14,114 nt of DNA, from assembly GCA_044224705.1 (NCBI GenBank), contig JBGAJY010000156.1, positions 1 to 14,114 of the forward strand, in the 5' to 3' direction. Positions within the stretch are counted from its first letter, which is position 1, and every line of letters starts with the position of its first letter. The stretch is from M3007 sp044224705. Lineage in GTDB: Bacteria > Bacteroidota > Bacteroidia > Chitinophagales > Saprospiraceae. The notes beneath the pieces are model-generated. The model ran no database searches, had not been told where the DNA came from, and worked only from the letters and a program-made list of their open reading frames with translations. This document shows, in pieces, positions 1 through 8,585 of this stretch. The position numbers were made by a program, and so were the translations under genes.

Positions 1-28
1 ATCAGACAAATTTTTCCGACGACGTAGT

Positions 29-144
29 TTTTTGACAGGATAAACATGATCTACAGGCTTAGCGTCGGCTCCGCCGACTTGCCTGCGGATGGCGGCGAAG
101 CCGACAGAATGTTATCCTGCCGATCATGTTTATCCTGTCAAAAA
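29..144. repeat. Intergenic inverted repeat with nested hairpins
   Basis: A perfect 23-bp inverted repeat pairs 29-51 with 122-144; its arm core reads GACAGGATAAACATGAT. The 70 bases inside hold a second level of structure. GTCGGC at 64-69 pairs with GCCGAC at 73-78 around a 3-base loop, and can alternatively pair with GCCGAC at 100-105. CGGC at 93-96 also pairs with GCCG at 100-103. No T-run follows the hairpin on either strand, so it does not look like an intrinsic terminator. A near-identical 17-base end motif recurs at 13804-13820, which suggests a dispersed repeat family. No open reading frame is convincing in positions 1-166. Confidence 0.8.
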
Positions 145-166
145 TAAAATACAGTAAAAGATTCCC

Positions 167-961
167 TTGCCCAGCGACGCTTTTTCATCAGAAATCAGCC
201 CGAAACTGCTAAAACTCGCCCGCCTGCACGGCCGGCCGGAGGTGTTCTATTCCATTCAGGGAGAGGGCAAAAGCCTCGGCGTGCCTTCCGTTTTTGTGCG
301 CACTGCGCTGTGCAACCTGCATTGCGTCTGGTGCGACACCGACTACACCTGGAACTGGACGGGCACACGGTTTCCGCACCGCAACGATGCCCAACCGGGC
401 TACCGAAAATTTGACAAAAAGCAATGGATCGCGGAATGCAGCGCCCTGGAAGTCGCCGACCTCGTGCACGTCCACGGCTGCCGCAACGTGATCCTGACGG
501 GCGGTGAACCCATGCTGCAACAGCCTGCGCTGCTGGGCCTCATGGCGGAATTGCGGAAAAAATCGGCCGATTACCGTTTCGAAATCGAGACCAACGGGAC
601 CCTGCTGCCTTCGGCCGAATTCGACGCTGCTATCGATCAATACAACGTGTCGCCGAAGCTGGAAAACAGCGGAAACACCCGGAAACTGCGCGAACGCCCG
701 GCGGTTTACCGGTTTTTTGCCGCCAGCCCGAAAGCCGGTTTCAAATTTGTGGTGGCGGAAAAAGGCGACCTGGACGAGGTGCTGGAACTGATCGGCAGGT
801 TTCATATTGCCCCTGAAAAGGTGTGGCTCATGCCCGAAGGCAGTTCGAGGCAGGTACTCGCCCGGCGGCGGCGCTGGCTGGTGGAAATTTGCAAAACACA
901 TCATTTCCGTTATTCTGACCGGCTGCACGTGCAGATTTGGGGGAGCAAAAAAGGAGTTTGA
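167..961 (+). CDS. queE: 7-carboxy-7-deazaguanine synthase (QueE), radical SAM enzyme
   Basis: This cytoplasmic enzyme converts 6-carboxy-tetrahydropterin to 7-carboxy-7-deazaguanine, the ring-forming step towards preQ0 and queuosine. The 264-residue protein has the conserved N-terminal YSIQGEG (28-34), the radical-SAM cluster motif CX3CX2C (C49, C53, C56, with W55 before the last Cys), TGGEP (111-115), ETNGT (141-145) and VSPKL (161-165), all in the family order. It is somewhat longer than typical QueE proteins, mainly through an insert after the cluster motif. The start is TTG: an in-frame stop lies at 155-157, and the first in-frame ATG is residue 116, far inside the conserved core. No clear ribosome binding site is seen. 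QueD and QueC are not in the window. The next gene begins 29 bases after the stop, so co-transcription is possible but not shown. Confidence 0.95.
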   Translation: MPSDAFSSEISPKLLKLARLHGRPEVFYSIQGEGKSLGVPSVFVRTALCNLHCVWCDTDYTWNWTGTRFPHRNDAQPGYRKFDKKQWIAECSALEVADLVHVHGCRNVILTGGEPMLQQPALLGLMAELRKKSADYRFEIETNGTLLPSAEFDAAIDQYNVSPKLENSGNTRKLRERPAVYRFFAASPKAGFKFVVAEKGDLDEVLELIGRFHIAPEKVWLMPEGSSRQVLARRRRWLVEICKTHHFRYSDRLHVQIWGSKKGV

Positions 962-990
962 CTACATTAGCGTTGACAATTGACACCACA

Positions 991-3900
991 ATGGCCGACG
1001 AAAACAAAGAACTCACCCGCCCCGTCCTCAACGCGCTTGCCTGCATCGGAATTGCCGGCGTTTCCACGGTTTTAACCAGTGTTTCCGGAACCGGTCTTAT
1101 CGGTTTGGCCGGCAGCGCCATCATGACCATTCTGAGCGGCATCACCGGCAACATCGCTTCCGACCAATTGCTCAAAATCGACAACAAAGGCCTGATGCGC
1201 TGGTGGAAGCGCAAGGGGCCGGACCTCAGCAACCACGACCTGTTTTTTGCCCTGCAAAAATCCATTGTCGACGCGTTGCGAGCCGTGGAGGCGCAGTACC
1301 GGGAAGAAGGTTATGGCGCGGACAAAAAGAGCCTGGCGCTGATCCGGAAAAAGATCGACCTGCTGTGCCAGGAAGTGGAAGGCAATTTCCTTGCATTTTT
1401 CGGGGACAGTCTGAAAGAGTCTGACATTCTTTTTTACGGTGAAAACCAGGTCGATGTGTCCAAATCACCATTGTCGCGCTTTTTTTCAGACGACGAACTG
1501 GACAGCGCGGGGGAAACATTTTGCCGTTTTTTCCACACGACTTTCCCCTCCAAACTGGTCCAGGCTTTTACCGAACACCTTAAAACCAACAAGCGGGCCT
1601 GGATCGCCTACCAGCGGATGCTGCTCCAGGAAATGCAGCAGCAACTGGGGAAAAACCTGCAACTGACTGAAGAAGTAAATGCCAAAATTGACGACCTGGC
1701 CAAGGCTTTTTCAATGGCCGGCGTTTTGTACGAAACGAACAACCAGGTGCTGGTGGAGCATTTTATGCAGCAAAATGAAACCATGCGGGATTGCTGGAAA
1801 AATGCGCAGGATGATCTGGAGCAATTGATTTCACAACTCGGGGCGCTGAATACCGAATGGATATCCGAATGGCGGCGGCACATGGCGGAAGGCCGCGAAT
1901 TGCAACAAAAAACGCTGTCGGGCATCGATGCGATTCAACACGAGATCCGCTCCTTGAAATTTCAGCAAAAAGGCGCGCCGGACGACATCGACGAAGAAGA
2001 CCTGGAAAAAAGGGTGCTGCCGGTATATCTGAACTGGATACACGAGGTGTATTTCAACATCAAACTGCCTGAAATCCAGGAACAAAGCGAATTGCCTTCC
2101 ATCCCCCTGGAACAAGTGTACGTCGCCCTGCGTCTTTTTAATAAAAAATCGGAACAGGAGTTGCTGTTCAGCAGCGAGCTGATCAACAGCAAGGTGAAAG
2201 AACGCATCAAACAGGAGGACAGGGAGGTCAGCGGCGACGAACTGGACCGTTTCCGCTCGGAAATTCTGCAGGAAAACCCCACGCTGCACGCCGTGGCGCA
2301 AATGCAAACGGCAGCGGACGGCAGCGGAAGCCAAAGCATGAACCTGGCCGAGGCTTTTAAAAATTTCAGGTACCTCGTGATCCTCGGAGACCCGGGCAGC
2401 GGCAAAAGCACGCTCTCTAAATGGCTCATGCTGAAACTGGCCGGCGGCCTGAATGCCTATCAGACAACCCAGCTGGATGAAACACGCATCGCCCTGAACG
2501 AAGTTGAAATCGTTCAAAAACCTGCAGAATCCGATTCGAATGAAGCGGTGCATATCCCTTCGATCGATCTCGGGCCCGCCAGATTGCCCGTCCTGATCAA
2601 AATTTCGGACTACTTCCATTTCTGGGAAAATTACTCCTACAACCCTGCCAAACCCGATGCGGGCAGAGGAATCATCGATTTTATCGGCACAGCACTCCAC
2701 ATCCCCAAACTCCCCGATTTGCGGCACAAAGACGCCAAAAAATTGATCCAGCACTACCTCAACCGGGGCCGTGCGGTGATCATCCTCGACGGACTCGACG
2801 AGATCGTCAGCGACCGCACTTCCATCAACAACGAGATCAACGACTTCATCAAGACCTGGATCGACTTCGGAAACAAAAAAAATGGCGTTTCAGCGAAATC
2901 GGTACCCGGTACTGCAGGCGGGAATCAGATCATTGTCACTTCCCGGATCGTGGGTTATCACACTACGCCCCTGCCCAATACCTTTTCCAAGGTGTTCATT
3001 GAAAAAATGGACAACCCGGCCCTGGAACATTTTTGCGAGGTCTGGACCCGCCAGATGGTGCAGCAAAACGAAAGGAGCGCGCCCGGAACAGCCGAAGAAA
3101 AAGAAGCGCTGATCGCAGGGCTGACCAAAGAACTGAAGGCGGCCATTTTCGATCCGGCGCGGCCCCAGATCAGGGAACTGGCGACCAATCCGCTCCTCGT
3201 CACCATGCTGGCCATACTTTTCCGGTACGGCGACGGCCATTTGCCCAGTACGAGGGTTGAATTGTATGAGAAATCCGTCAATATCCTGATTGAAAAATGG
3301 CAGCTCGACCGCCGGCACAACCTCAGGCCGGAGGAAGTCAGGGCATTGATGCAGACCCTCGCAGCGCATATCCATTCCAGCCCGTCCGAGGACGTGGGAG
3401 AAGACATGCTGAAAAAAATATTCGAGCAGGAATTTTGCCTCCAGGCTGGCTGGAATATCGAAAACGGGGTGCCCGACGACATTGCCGAAAAAGCGAAATG
3501 GGTCCTTTCCATGATCCGGAGCGACGTGGGCCTGCTCAGCGACCGCGGCGGCAAGTTGTACCATTTTCTGCACAGAACCTTTCAGGAGTACCTGGCCGGC
3601 TTGTACCTGTTGAGGGACGAACAAAAGGCGCCCGACGAGATCATCGACCGCATCGCCGACCCGATCTGGCGGGAGCCGATCGTGCTGGCCCTCGGCTACG
3701 CGAATCAGTTTGGCCGCTCGGATGATTTTGACCAGCTCCTGAAAAGGATCCTGAAAGTAGAGGACGAGATCAAAGACCTGATCCCGAGGACCATTTTGCT
3801 GGTGGCCATAGCGCTGCCGGAGATGAGCCGTCTTTCTTTCGCCAATTTCAAGGATATCATTGTCGAATTCCTGCGGGCATTCGGCCTGCAAAAAAAGATG

Positions 3901-6900
3901 TCGCAAAGCGAAGCCGTCCAGCGACAGATCAGGATCGTCCTGTCGCAACTGCGTGAGGGCAAGCGCGCCGAGGATTTTTTCCTGGTGTGCTCCGAATTGC
4001 TCAGGGAGCCGGAGTACGGCGTAGCGCAATGGGCCGTACTCAACCTCGCCGCACTGGAAGTCTGGGGGCAGGAATCGTGGGTATACGACCTCCTGGAACA
4101 CCTCCCGCAGGACAGCCAGGAATGGAACTGGCCCATCGACCGGGTGCTGCAAACCCTGCTGGGGGGCGCGGATTTCAAGCTCCGGGAAAACGATGCTCTG
4201 AAGTTCAGAAACAAGCTGTTGCAAAACCCCGACTGGGAGAATTTTGTCAAAGCCAGTCCGGCCTGGATGCGCCTCATCACCGTTTTGTACGGCGGCTGGC
4301 CGGCCGATTCGGAGAAAATCGTGAACAAATACGCGGAGCTGGAACAACTGCGCTACCGGTTTTTTGAAGGCGCGGTGGACATGGAAAACGAGGGCTTCTC
4401 CCTGGCGGTGCGCCTCGACACGGAAGGCGGAGAAGTGAACAGTATGAATGGCGGGCATTTTGTGTTCAACATACGGTCGATCCACCGGGAGTCGCCTTTT
4501 ACCCGGATGTTGCACAAGGCGATCAGCGAAGAGACCGACGCCAGCGAACTGATACCGGCTTTTCTGGATATCTGGCAACTCGAAACGGACCCGGAAATCC
4601 GTGCCCTCAGCCTGCTGGCGCTTTCGGCGCTGGGCTACAATACGGCCATGCTCGTGTATCAGCATGAAAACAATGCTGCCGACCGGCCCGCCATCGACCG
4701 TTTTCTGGGGCATTTGCAACGGATTCAGAATGGGCTGCAATCGTCGCTCATCCGGTTTTATCTCGTGCTTCAGCGCGTTCCGAACGTGTTGGCGCATTAC
4801 AGTTTCCGGAACCTGCATGTGATGGAAAAATCCATGTTCAACCGGATTCTGCTCGATCTGTTCTACCGCGCCGATCTGCCTCCCCTTCAGATAACCGATG
4901 CAATTCCTGGTAAAAAGGCGTGGTTCCTGGGCGATTCGGAAGAAGACCTCCGCGTCAAAACCGCGGTAGAGGTCTTTGCCTGGATTGCCAGAACGGGCAC
5001 CTTCACCTTCGATCCCATCGGCGAGCTGAATGCCATGCTCCAGAATCACGGCCAGATTTTGGCGGGGCCCAACGGGGCCTGGCTGTTTGAGTCGCTCGAG
5101 AATTTGCCGTTCCACAAGATTTTGAGTAACCAGAGCAAATTTGCCCTCGACTGGCGCCTGCCCAAAATGCCTTTCCCGGATTCGGCGGATAAAAACAGGC
5201 GACTTTTTGTCGTCGAAATCATCAACGGTTTGCCGGAAAAACTCAATTTCCTGAAAGAATGGATGCTGCGGCAAATCTGGCCCATGATTCTGGAACAACC
5301 CGACACCATACCCTATGCCTGTACCGTACTGCTGAAATTGCCCAACGGACTACAGGCGCTTCAGGAACTGCTGCCGGATGTTTTTGACAGCGAACAACCG
5401 CTGCGCAAAATCGAAGACCTCATCGTTCAGGTGCAGGACCCGCTTTGCCGTTTTAAGGCCATCGATAACGTGTTTTTGCCCGACCGCACCCCCGCGCTGC
5501 AAAAACTGTACATCGCTTCGTTTCTCGACATCCAGAACCCGCAGGAGTGGTTTCTTGCTCTCGACCACCTGCTGAGCAGCCATTACCTGGAACTCCATTT
5601 CCCCGACGGCAGCGTGATGCAGCTTCCTTATATCGACCTGAATGCTTTTCTGGATGTCAATGCCCAAAAACCGCTTTCCGCTCAGATCGACGAGAAGTTG
5701 CAGCAAATGGACGACGACCTCGACCGGGCCATTTTTATGCTCACGTTCCTCAAAAACCTTCCCGAAGACGAGCTGCGCACACAGGTTTTCAGGGTCATGG
5801 ATGCCGTCGTGGAAACCGAAAACGAGCTGTTTAAAGTGGTCATGCTGCGCATGATTTTGGTGCGTTTCGGCAGCGTGGCGCGCAAGTATCCGCACTGGAT
5901 GAAGATCAATGCTTCGTTCACGCAGCAGGATTTATTGAACTATGCCCTGCAAAAAGATTACCTGTCCGTATTCGGTTTTGACCGGAAACTGACGCCCGGC
6001 ACTTACCAAGAAGAGGTGGAAGGCGGCACCGAAACCCGCGCTTACCCCGATGCGCGCCCGCTGATGAGCCTGGTTGGCGTGCTGCGCATGGCGCAACAAT
6101 TGTCGGACCGCTTCAATATCCTGGACCTGATCGAATTCCACGCCAACCGTTTACTCGATCCCGACCACCGGGAGCAGGCGCTCGGATTCTTCCTGACCCA
6201 TACCCAGGACGGACTCACGCTGAACCGCCATTGGGTGTCCATCATCGACGCGCTGGTGGAAGCGGGGGCGGATGACACGGTGCAATGCCTGTTGCCGCTA
6301 TTTGGATTGGAACAAGGTTCGGACATCGAAATCGTAGCGCATTGGGAAAACCATTCGGTCGACTGGGTCCTGAATTTTTACCATCTGCTACTGGCCGAAG
6401 CCGGTGTTTTGAATCAGCAGGTGCTGAACAGCGTTTTGGAATATCTCGGGGAATATTCCGACCGGATGCGCTATCGGGCGGCCATCGCCATACACGGCCC
6501 CAACCCGAGCAGCCACCAGGAAAACCGCAGATTTTTCACTTCCAAAATAGATTATGACGACCTGGTGCGGCAGTACAGCATGGTGCTGGAAACCCGCCTG
6601 GCACCGGCTTTCCGGACCACGCTGGGCTGGTTTGGCCATAATCTGGTGCACAACAGCACCGACATCATCCAGCAACTGATCGATGCGACGGACCAAAAAA
6701 GAGCGCAGGACTCCAGAGCTGAACAATTGGCTTTGCGCCGTCTGGAGTTTTGTACCATCGACGTACTGAATTTTTTGGGCGAAAAACTCGCGCAATCGCA
6801 AGGCGTCAGCGCGGAAATGATCTGGAAGGCTTTGTCGCGCATGTTGTTTTCCAACTCCGGATATCCCCGCCGGATTAAGGTCATCCACAACGCCATCAAA

Positions 6901-7878
6901 AAAGGCCTGGCTGCTCCGTCCGCCGTTGAGGCATTAAAAGGACTGATCGATTACGAAACGACGTCCGAATCGGTCGCACAGGTCCTTTTGACTGAGGGCA
7001 AGTCGGAAGCGGTTCCCGAAAAAATTGTCGAAAATGCCAAAGTGGCATTGGCAAATGCCACGCTGATCGATCCATTCAGCTGTAAAGACAAGGAGGAAGA
7101 GGCGATTTCGGAATTGTACCGCTGGGGCAGTATGGAATATTACAGCAATTCGGACGAGCAGGTGGCGGCGCAGAATTTTTCGCAGGCCATTGCCGGCAAG
7201 CCCGCCATTATCAAAGCTTTGCTGGAATGGACGCTGGAAGTGCTGGATGACGAATTGACCGATTTTAAAAAACGGTCCCTCGGTTCGGCATTGGTGTGTT
7301 TGCTGGCGCAGGTGTCACGCGATTATCCCGACACCCTCGAAAGCCTTTACAACCGGCAGAAAACCGTGGAGTTGCTCTACGAATGCGTGACCAGTCATGA
7401 CCATTTTTCAGTTCGGATGAGCAGTGCGGCAATACTCTGCCGGCTGCGGCAGGTCGATCCCAAAACGCTCAAAGCGCTGGTAAATGCACTGAAAGACGTT
7501 CAGCCCGTCAGGGACACGGTTTTGACAGAACTCAAACACCTGAGCCGGATTTTCAACCAGGCGACTTTCGACGCCCTCAAACAACTCATCTTCTCGCCCA
7601 ACGGCACCGTGGCACAGGCCGCCACACAACTCCTGGGAGCCATAGCGCGGCAGTCGTCTTTCGACATTCAGCTCCGCAAGCAAACGATATCCGTACTGGC
7701 CAGGGCCCTGCGCAACCAACTTGTGCACCCCGCGGGCAAATGCCTGATCTATTACACCCCCATGATTTCCATCATTCCAAAACCGGTATTTAAGTCTCAT
7801 CTTGAAACCACTTTGTACAATGAGCTGATCGCTTTGTCCGGCGTGAACAACGATCAGTCGATTAAAACAAATGCTTAA
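991..7878 (+). CDS. Giant NACHT-domain STAND NTPase, NLR-like (bNACHT) putative immune receptor
   Basis: The protein has 2,295 residues from ATG 991. Residues 11-57 are a 47-residue stretch with no charged residue and eight glycines. Residues about 60-350 are helical, with a probable coiled coil near 280-330. A pre-NACHT segment contains IPLEQVYVAL. The NACHT core has Walker A GDPGSGKST (466-474), Walker B ILDGLDE (D600, D603, E604), IIVTSR (R652), NPLLVTMLAIL (P734) and FLHRTFQEYLAGLYL (starting near 858). The remaining ~1,400 residues look like a helical solenoid; HEAT-like units are clearest near 2130-2250. In the known family the N-terminus is the effector, NACHT the ATP-driven switch and the C-terminus the sensor; anti-phage function here is inferred. 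An in-frame TTG at 937 would add 18 residues but overlaps queE. A DUF2610-like gene follows after 9 bases. The NACHT call is secure; ligand and effector activity are unknown. Confidence 0.93.
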   Translation: MADENKELTRPVLNALACIGIAGVSTVLTSVSGTGLIGLAGSAIMTILSGITGNIASDQLLKIDNKGLMRWWKRKGPDLSNHDLFFALQKSIVDALRAVEAQYREEGYGADKKSLALIRKKIDLLCQEVEGNFLAFFGDSLKESDILFYGENQVDVSKSPLSRFFSDDELDSAGETFCRFFHTTFPSKLVQAFTEHLKTNKRAWIAYQRMLLQEMQQQLGKNLQLTEEVNAKIDDLAKAFSMAGVLYETNNQVLVEHFMQQNETMRDCWKNAQDDLEQLISQLGALNTEWISEWRRHMAEGRELQQKTLSGIDAIQHEIRSLKFQQKGAPDDIDEEDLEKRVLPVYLNWIHEVYFNIKLPEIQEQSELPSIPLEQVYVALRLFNKKSEQELLFSSELINSKVKERIKQEDREVSGDELDRFRSEILQENPTLHAVAQMQTAADGSGSQSMNLAEAFKNFRYLVILGDPGSGKSTLSKWLMLKLAGGLNAYQTTQLDETRIALNEVEIVQKPAESDSNEAVHIPSIDLGPARLPVLIKISDYFHFWENYSYNPAKPDAGRGIIDFIGTALHIPKLPDLRHKDAKKLIQHYLNRGRAVIILDGLDEIVSDRTSINNEINDFIKTWIDFGNKKNGVSAKSVPGTAGGNQIIVTSRIVGYHTTPLPNTFSKVFIEKMDNPALEHFCEVWTRQMVQQNERSAPGTAEEKEALIAGLTKELKAAIFDPARPQIRELATNPLLVTMLAILFRYGDGHLPSTRVELYEKSVNILIEKWQLDRRHNLRPEEVRALMQTLAAHIHSSPSEDVGEDMLKKIFEQEFCLQAGWNIENGVPDDIAEKAKWVLSMIRSDVGLLSDRGGKLYHFLHRTFQEYLAGLYLLRDEQKAPDEIIDRIADPIWREPIVLALGYANQFGRSDDFDQLLKRILKVEDEIKDLIPRTILLVAIALPEMSRLSFANFKDIIVEFLRAFGLQKKMSQSEAVQRQIRIVLSQLREGKRAEDFFLVCSELLREPEYGVAQWAVLNLAALEVWGQESWVYDLLEHLPQDSQEWNWPIDRVLQTLLGGADFKLRENDALKFRNKLLQNPDWENFVKASPAWMRLITVLYGGWPADSEKIVNKYAELEQLRYRFFEGAVDMENEGFSLAVRLDTEGGEVNSMNGGHFVFNIRSIHRESPFTRMLHKAISEETDASELIPAFLDIWQLETDPEIRALSLLALSALGYNTAMLVYQHENNAADRPAIDRFLGHLQRIQNGLQSSLIRFYLVLQRVPNVLAHYSFRNLHVMEKSMFNRILLDLFYRADLPPLQITDAIPGKKAWFLGDSEEDLRVKTAVEVFAWIARTGTFTFDPIGELNAMLQNHGQILAGPNGAWLFESLENLPFHKILSNQSKFALDWRLPKMPFPDSADKNRRLFVVEIINGLPEKLNFLKEWMLRQIWPMILEQPDTIPYACTVLLKLPNGLQALQELLPDVFDSEQPLRKIEDLIVQVQDPLCRFKAIDNVFLPDRTPALQKLYIASFLDIQNPQEWFLALDHLLSSHYLELHFPDGSVMQLPYIDLNAFLDVNAQKPLSAQIDEKLQQMDDDLDRAIFMLTFLKNLPEDELRTQVFRVMDAVVETENELFKVVMLRMILVRFGSVARKYPHWMKINASFTQQDLLNYALQKDYLSVFGFDRKLTPGTYQEEVEGGTETRAYPDARPLMSLVGVLRMAQQLSDRFNILDLIEFHANRLLDPDHREQALGFFLTHTQDGLTLNRHWVSIIDALVEAGADDTVQCLLPLFGLEQGSDIEIVAHWENHSVDWVLNFYHLLLAEAGVLNQQVLNSVLEYLGEYSDRMRYRAAIAIHGPNPSSHQENRRFFTSKIDYDDLVRQYSMVLETRLAPAFRTTLGWFGHNLVHNSTDIIQQLIDATDQKRAQDSRAEQLALRRLEFCTIDVLNFLGEKLAQSQGVSAEMIWKALSRMLFSNSGYPRRIKVIHNAIKKGLAAPSAVEALKGLIDYETTSESVAQVLLTEGKSEAVPEKIVENAKVALANATLIDPFSCKDKEEEAISELYRWGSMEYYSNSDEQVAAQNFSQAIAGKPAIIKALLEWTLEVLDDELTDFKKRSLGSALVCLLAQVSRDYPDTLESLYNRQKTVELLYECVTSHDHFSVRMSSAAILCRLRQVDPKTLKALVNALKDVQPVRDTVLTELKHLSRIFNQATFDALKQLIFSPNGTVAQAATQLLGAIARQSSFDIQLRKQTISVLARALRNQLVHPAGKCLIYYTPMISIIPKPVFKSHLETTLYNELIALSGVNNDQSIKTNA

Positions 7879-7887
7879 TTCCAGCCC

Positions 7888-8151
7888 ATGAAAAAATTTA
7901 CCATACCCTGCGATTTCAGCGGCACGAAATACCCGATGCAGATTTACATCGGCAACCCCAATTCAAAAGCGCACCCGCTGCTTTACCAGGCCATCTGGTT
8001 GCGCGATACCAGGAATGGAACCATCCCCCAGGAAGTCATGGAGTCCTTCCAAAAACTGCAAAACATTGCCCTCGAAAACGACGTCAATTTCGAGGAGTTG
8101 TGCATGTACGCCTTGGGAGATGCCAACAAAACGCCGGCTGAAAACAAATAG
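7888..8151 (+). CDS. Small DUF2610-like protein, partner gene of the NACHT NTPase
   Basis: This 87-residue protein has no signal peptide or membrane segment, so it is predicted to be cytoplasmic. Its layout is an N-terminal strand MKKFTIPCDF, then a YIGNPN...HPLLYQAIWL segment, GTIPQEVMESFQKLQNIA and NVNFEELCMYAL-like helices. From memory this matches the small family of unknown function DUF2610; no search was run. The biochemical role is unknown. The ATG lies 9 bases after the NACHT stop, which implies co-transcription and probably translational coupling. A small protein beside a STAND receptor could be a regulator, adaptor or inhibitor, or an unrelated passenger; the sequence cannot decide. 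Hydrophobic faces in the second half would fit protein-protein contact, which is an inference. Confidence 0.85.
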   Translation: MKKFTIPCDFSGTKYPMQIYIGNPNSKAHPLLYQAIWLRDTRNGTIPQEVMESFQKLQNIALENDVNFEELCMYALGDANKTPAENK

Positions 8152-8182
8152 AAATTTATCATTCAACTTATACGCTCCTGCT

Positions 8183-8581
8183 ATGGCTATTCAAATGCAA
8201 AAAATCAAGGACAAGGCGCGCCGCGTCACCAAAGTGATCCTGTGGGGTGGCTTGCTGGTGCTTATCCTTGGAGCAACCGGTTATTATTTCTGGCGGACCT
8301 ACACCTACAGTGACGGCACCAAAACAGGTACGCTCTACAAAATTTCGCGCCGCGGCTACATATTCAAAACCTACGAAGGAGAACTGCAACTGGCCGGCAC
8401 GGATATGATGACGCAACTGAGCGTTTGGGATTTTTCGGCTAAAGACGGGGCCGTTGCCGAACAGCTCCGACAGTTGGAAGGCCAAATGGTCACCTGCTAT
8501 TACCACGAACTGCAGGATGCTTTTCCCTGGCAGGGCGATACCGACTACATCGTCTACAAAGTGGAGGCCACGAAAAAATAA
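8183..8581 (+). CDS. Small single-pass membrane protein (Bacteroidota family often mislabelled 6-phosphogluconate dehydrogenase)
   Basis: The protein has 132 residues from ATG 8183; an alternative ATG lies at 8195. A short basic N-terminus (QKIKDKARRVTK) precedes one hydrophobic helix (about residues 18-37, VILWGGLLVLILGATGYYFW). A soluble domain follows with the signature GTLYKISRRGYIFKTYEGEL and SVWDFSA...AEQLRQLEGQMVTCYYHEL. I recall this signature from short Bacteroidota proteins that databases sometimes call 6-phosphogluconate dehydrogenase. It lacks a Rossmann GxGxxG motif and is far too short for that enzyme, so the name should not be used. The basic N-terminus suggests an N-in topology with the domain in the periplasm. 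It starts 31 bases after the DUF2610-like gene on the same strand and is probably in the same transcript. It ends 4 bases from the convergent symporter gene. Function is unknown. Confidence 0.85.
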   Translation: MAIQMQKIKDKARRVTKVILWGGLLVLILGATGYYFWRTYTYSDGTKTGTLYKISRRGYIFKTYEGELQLAGTDMMTQLSVWDFSAKDGAVAEQLRQLEGQMVTCYYHELQDAFPWQGDTDYIVYKVEATKK

Positions 8582-8585
8582 CCGT

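Noticed and set aside
209..928. A 239-codon minus-strand frame across queE
   Set aside because: It is antisense to a gene with all QueE motifs, and its translation shows no known motif.
937..990. TTG 937 as the start of the NACHT protein
   Set aside because: It would overlap queE by 25 bases and add 18 residues with no conserved feature; ATG 991 lies just before the hydrophobic segment. The TTG start cannot be fully excluded.
2890..5298. An 802-codon open frame on the minus strand inside the NACHT gene
   Set aside because: It is an antisense shadow of a GC-rich coding sequence. It is rich in Gln, Arg, His and Phe with no recognisable domain, and the plus strand holds the canonical NACHT motifs.
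8015..8182. An upstream extension of the small membrane protein to an ATG at 8015
   Set aside because: It would overlap most of the DUF2610-like gene in another frame. The recognisable family sequence with its basic N-terminus begins at ATG 8183.
8183..8581. 6-phosphogluconate dehydrogenase as the product
   Set aside because: The protein is about 130 residues with one membrane helix and has no dinucleotide-binding or catalytic motif of that enzyme.
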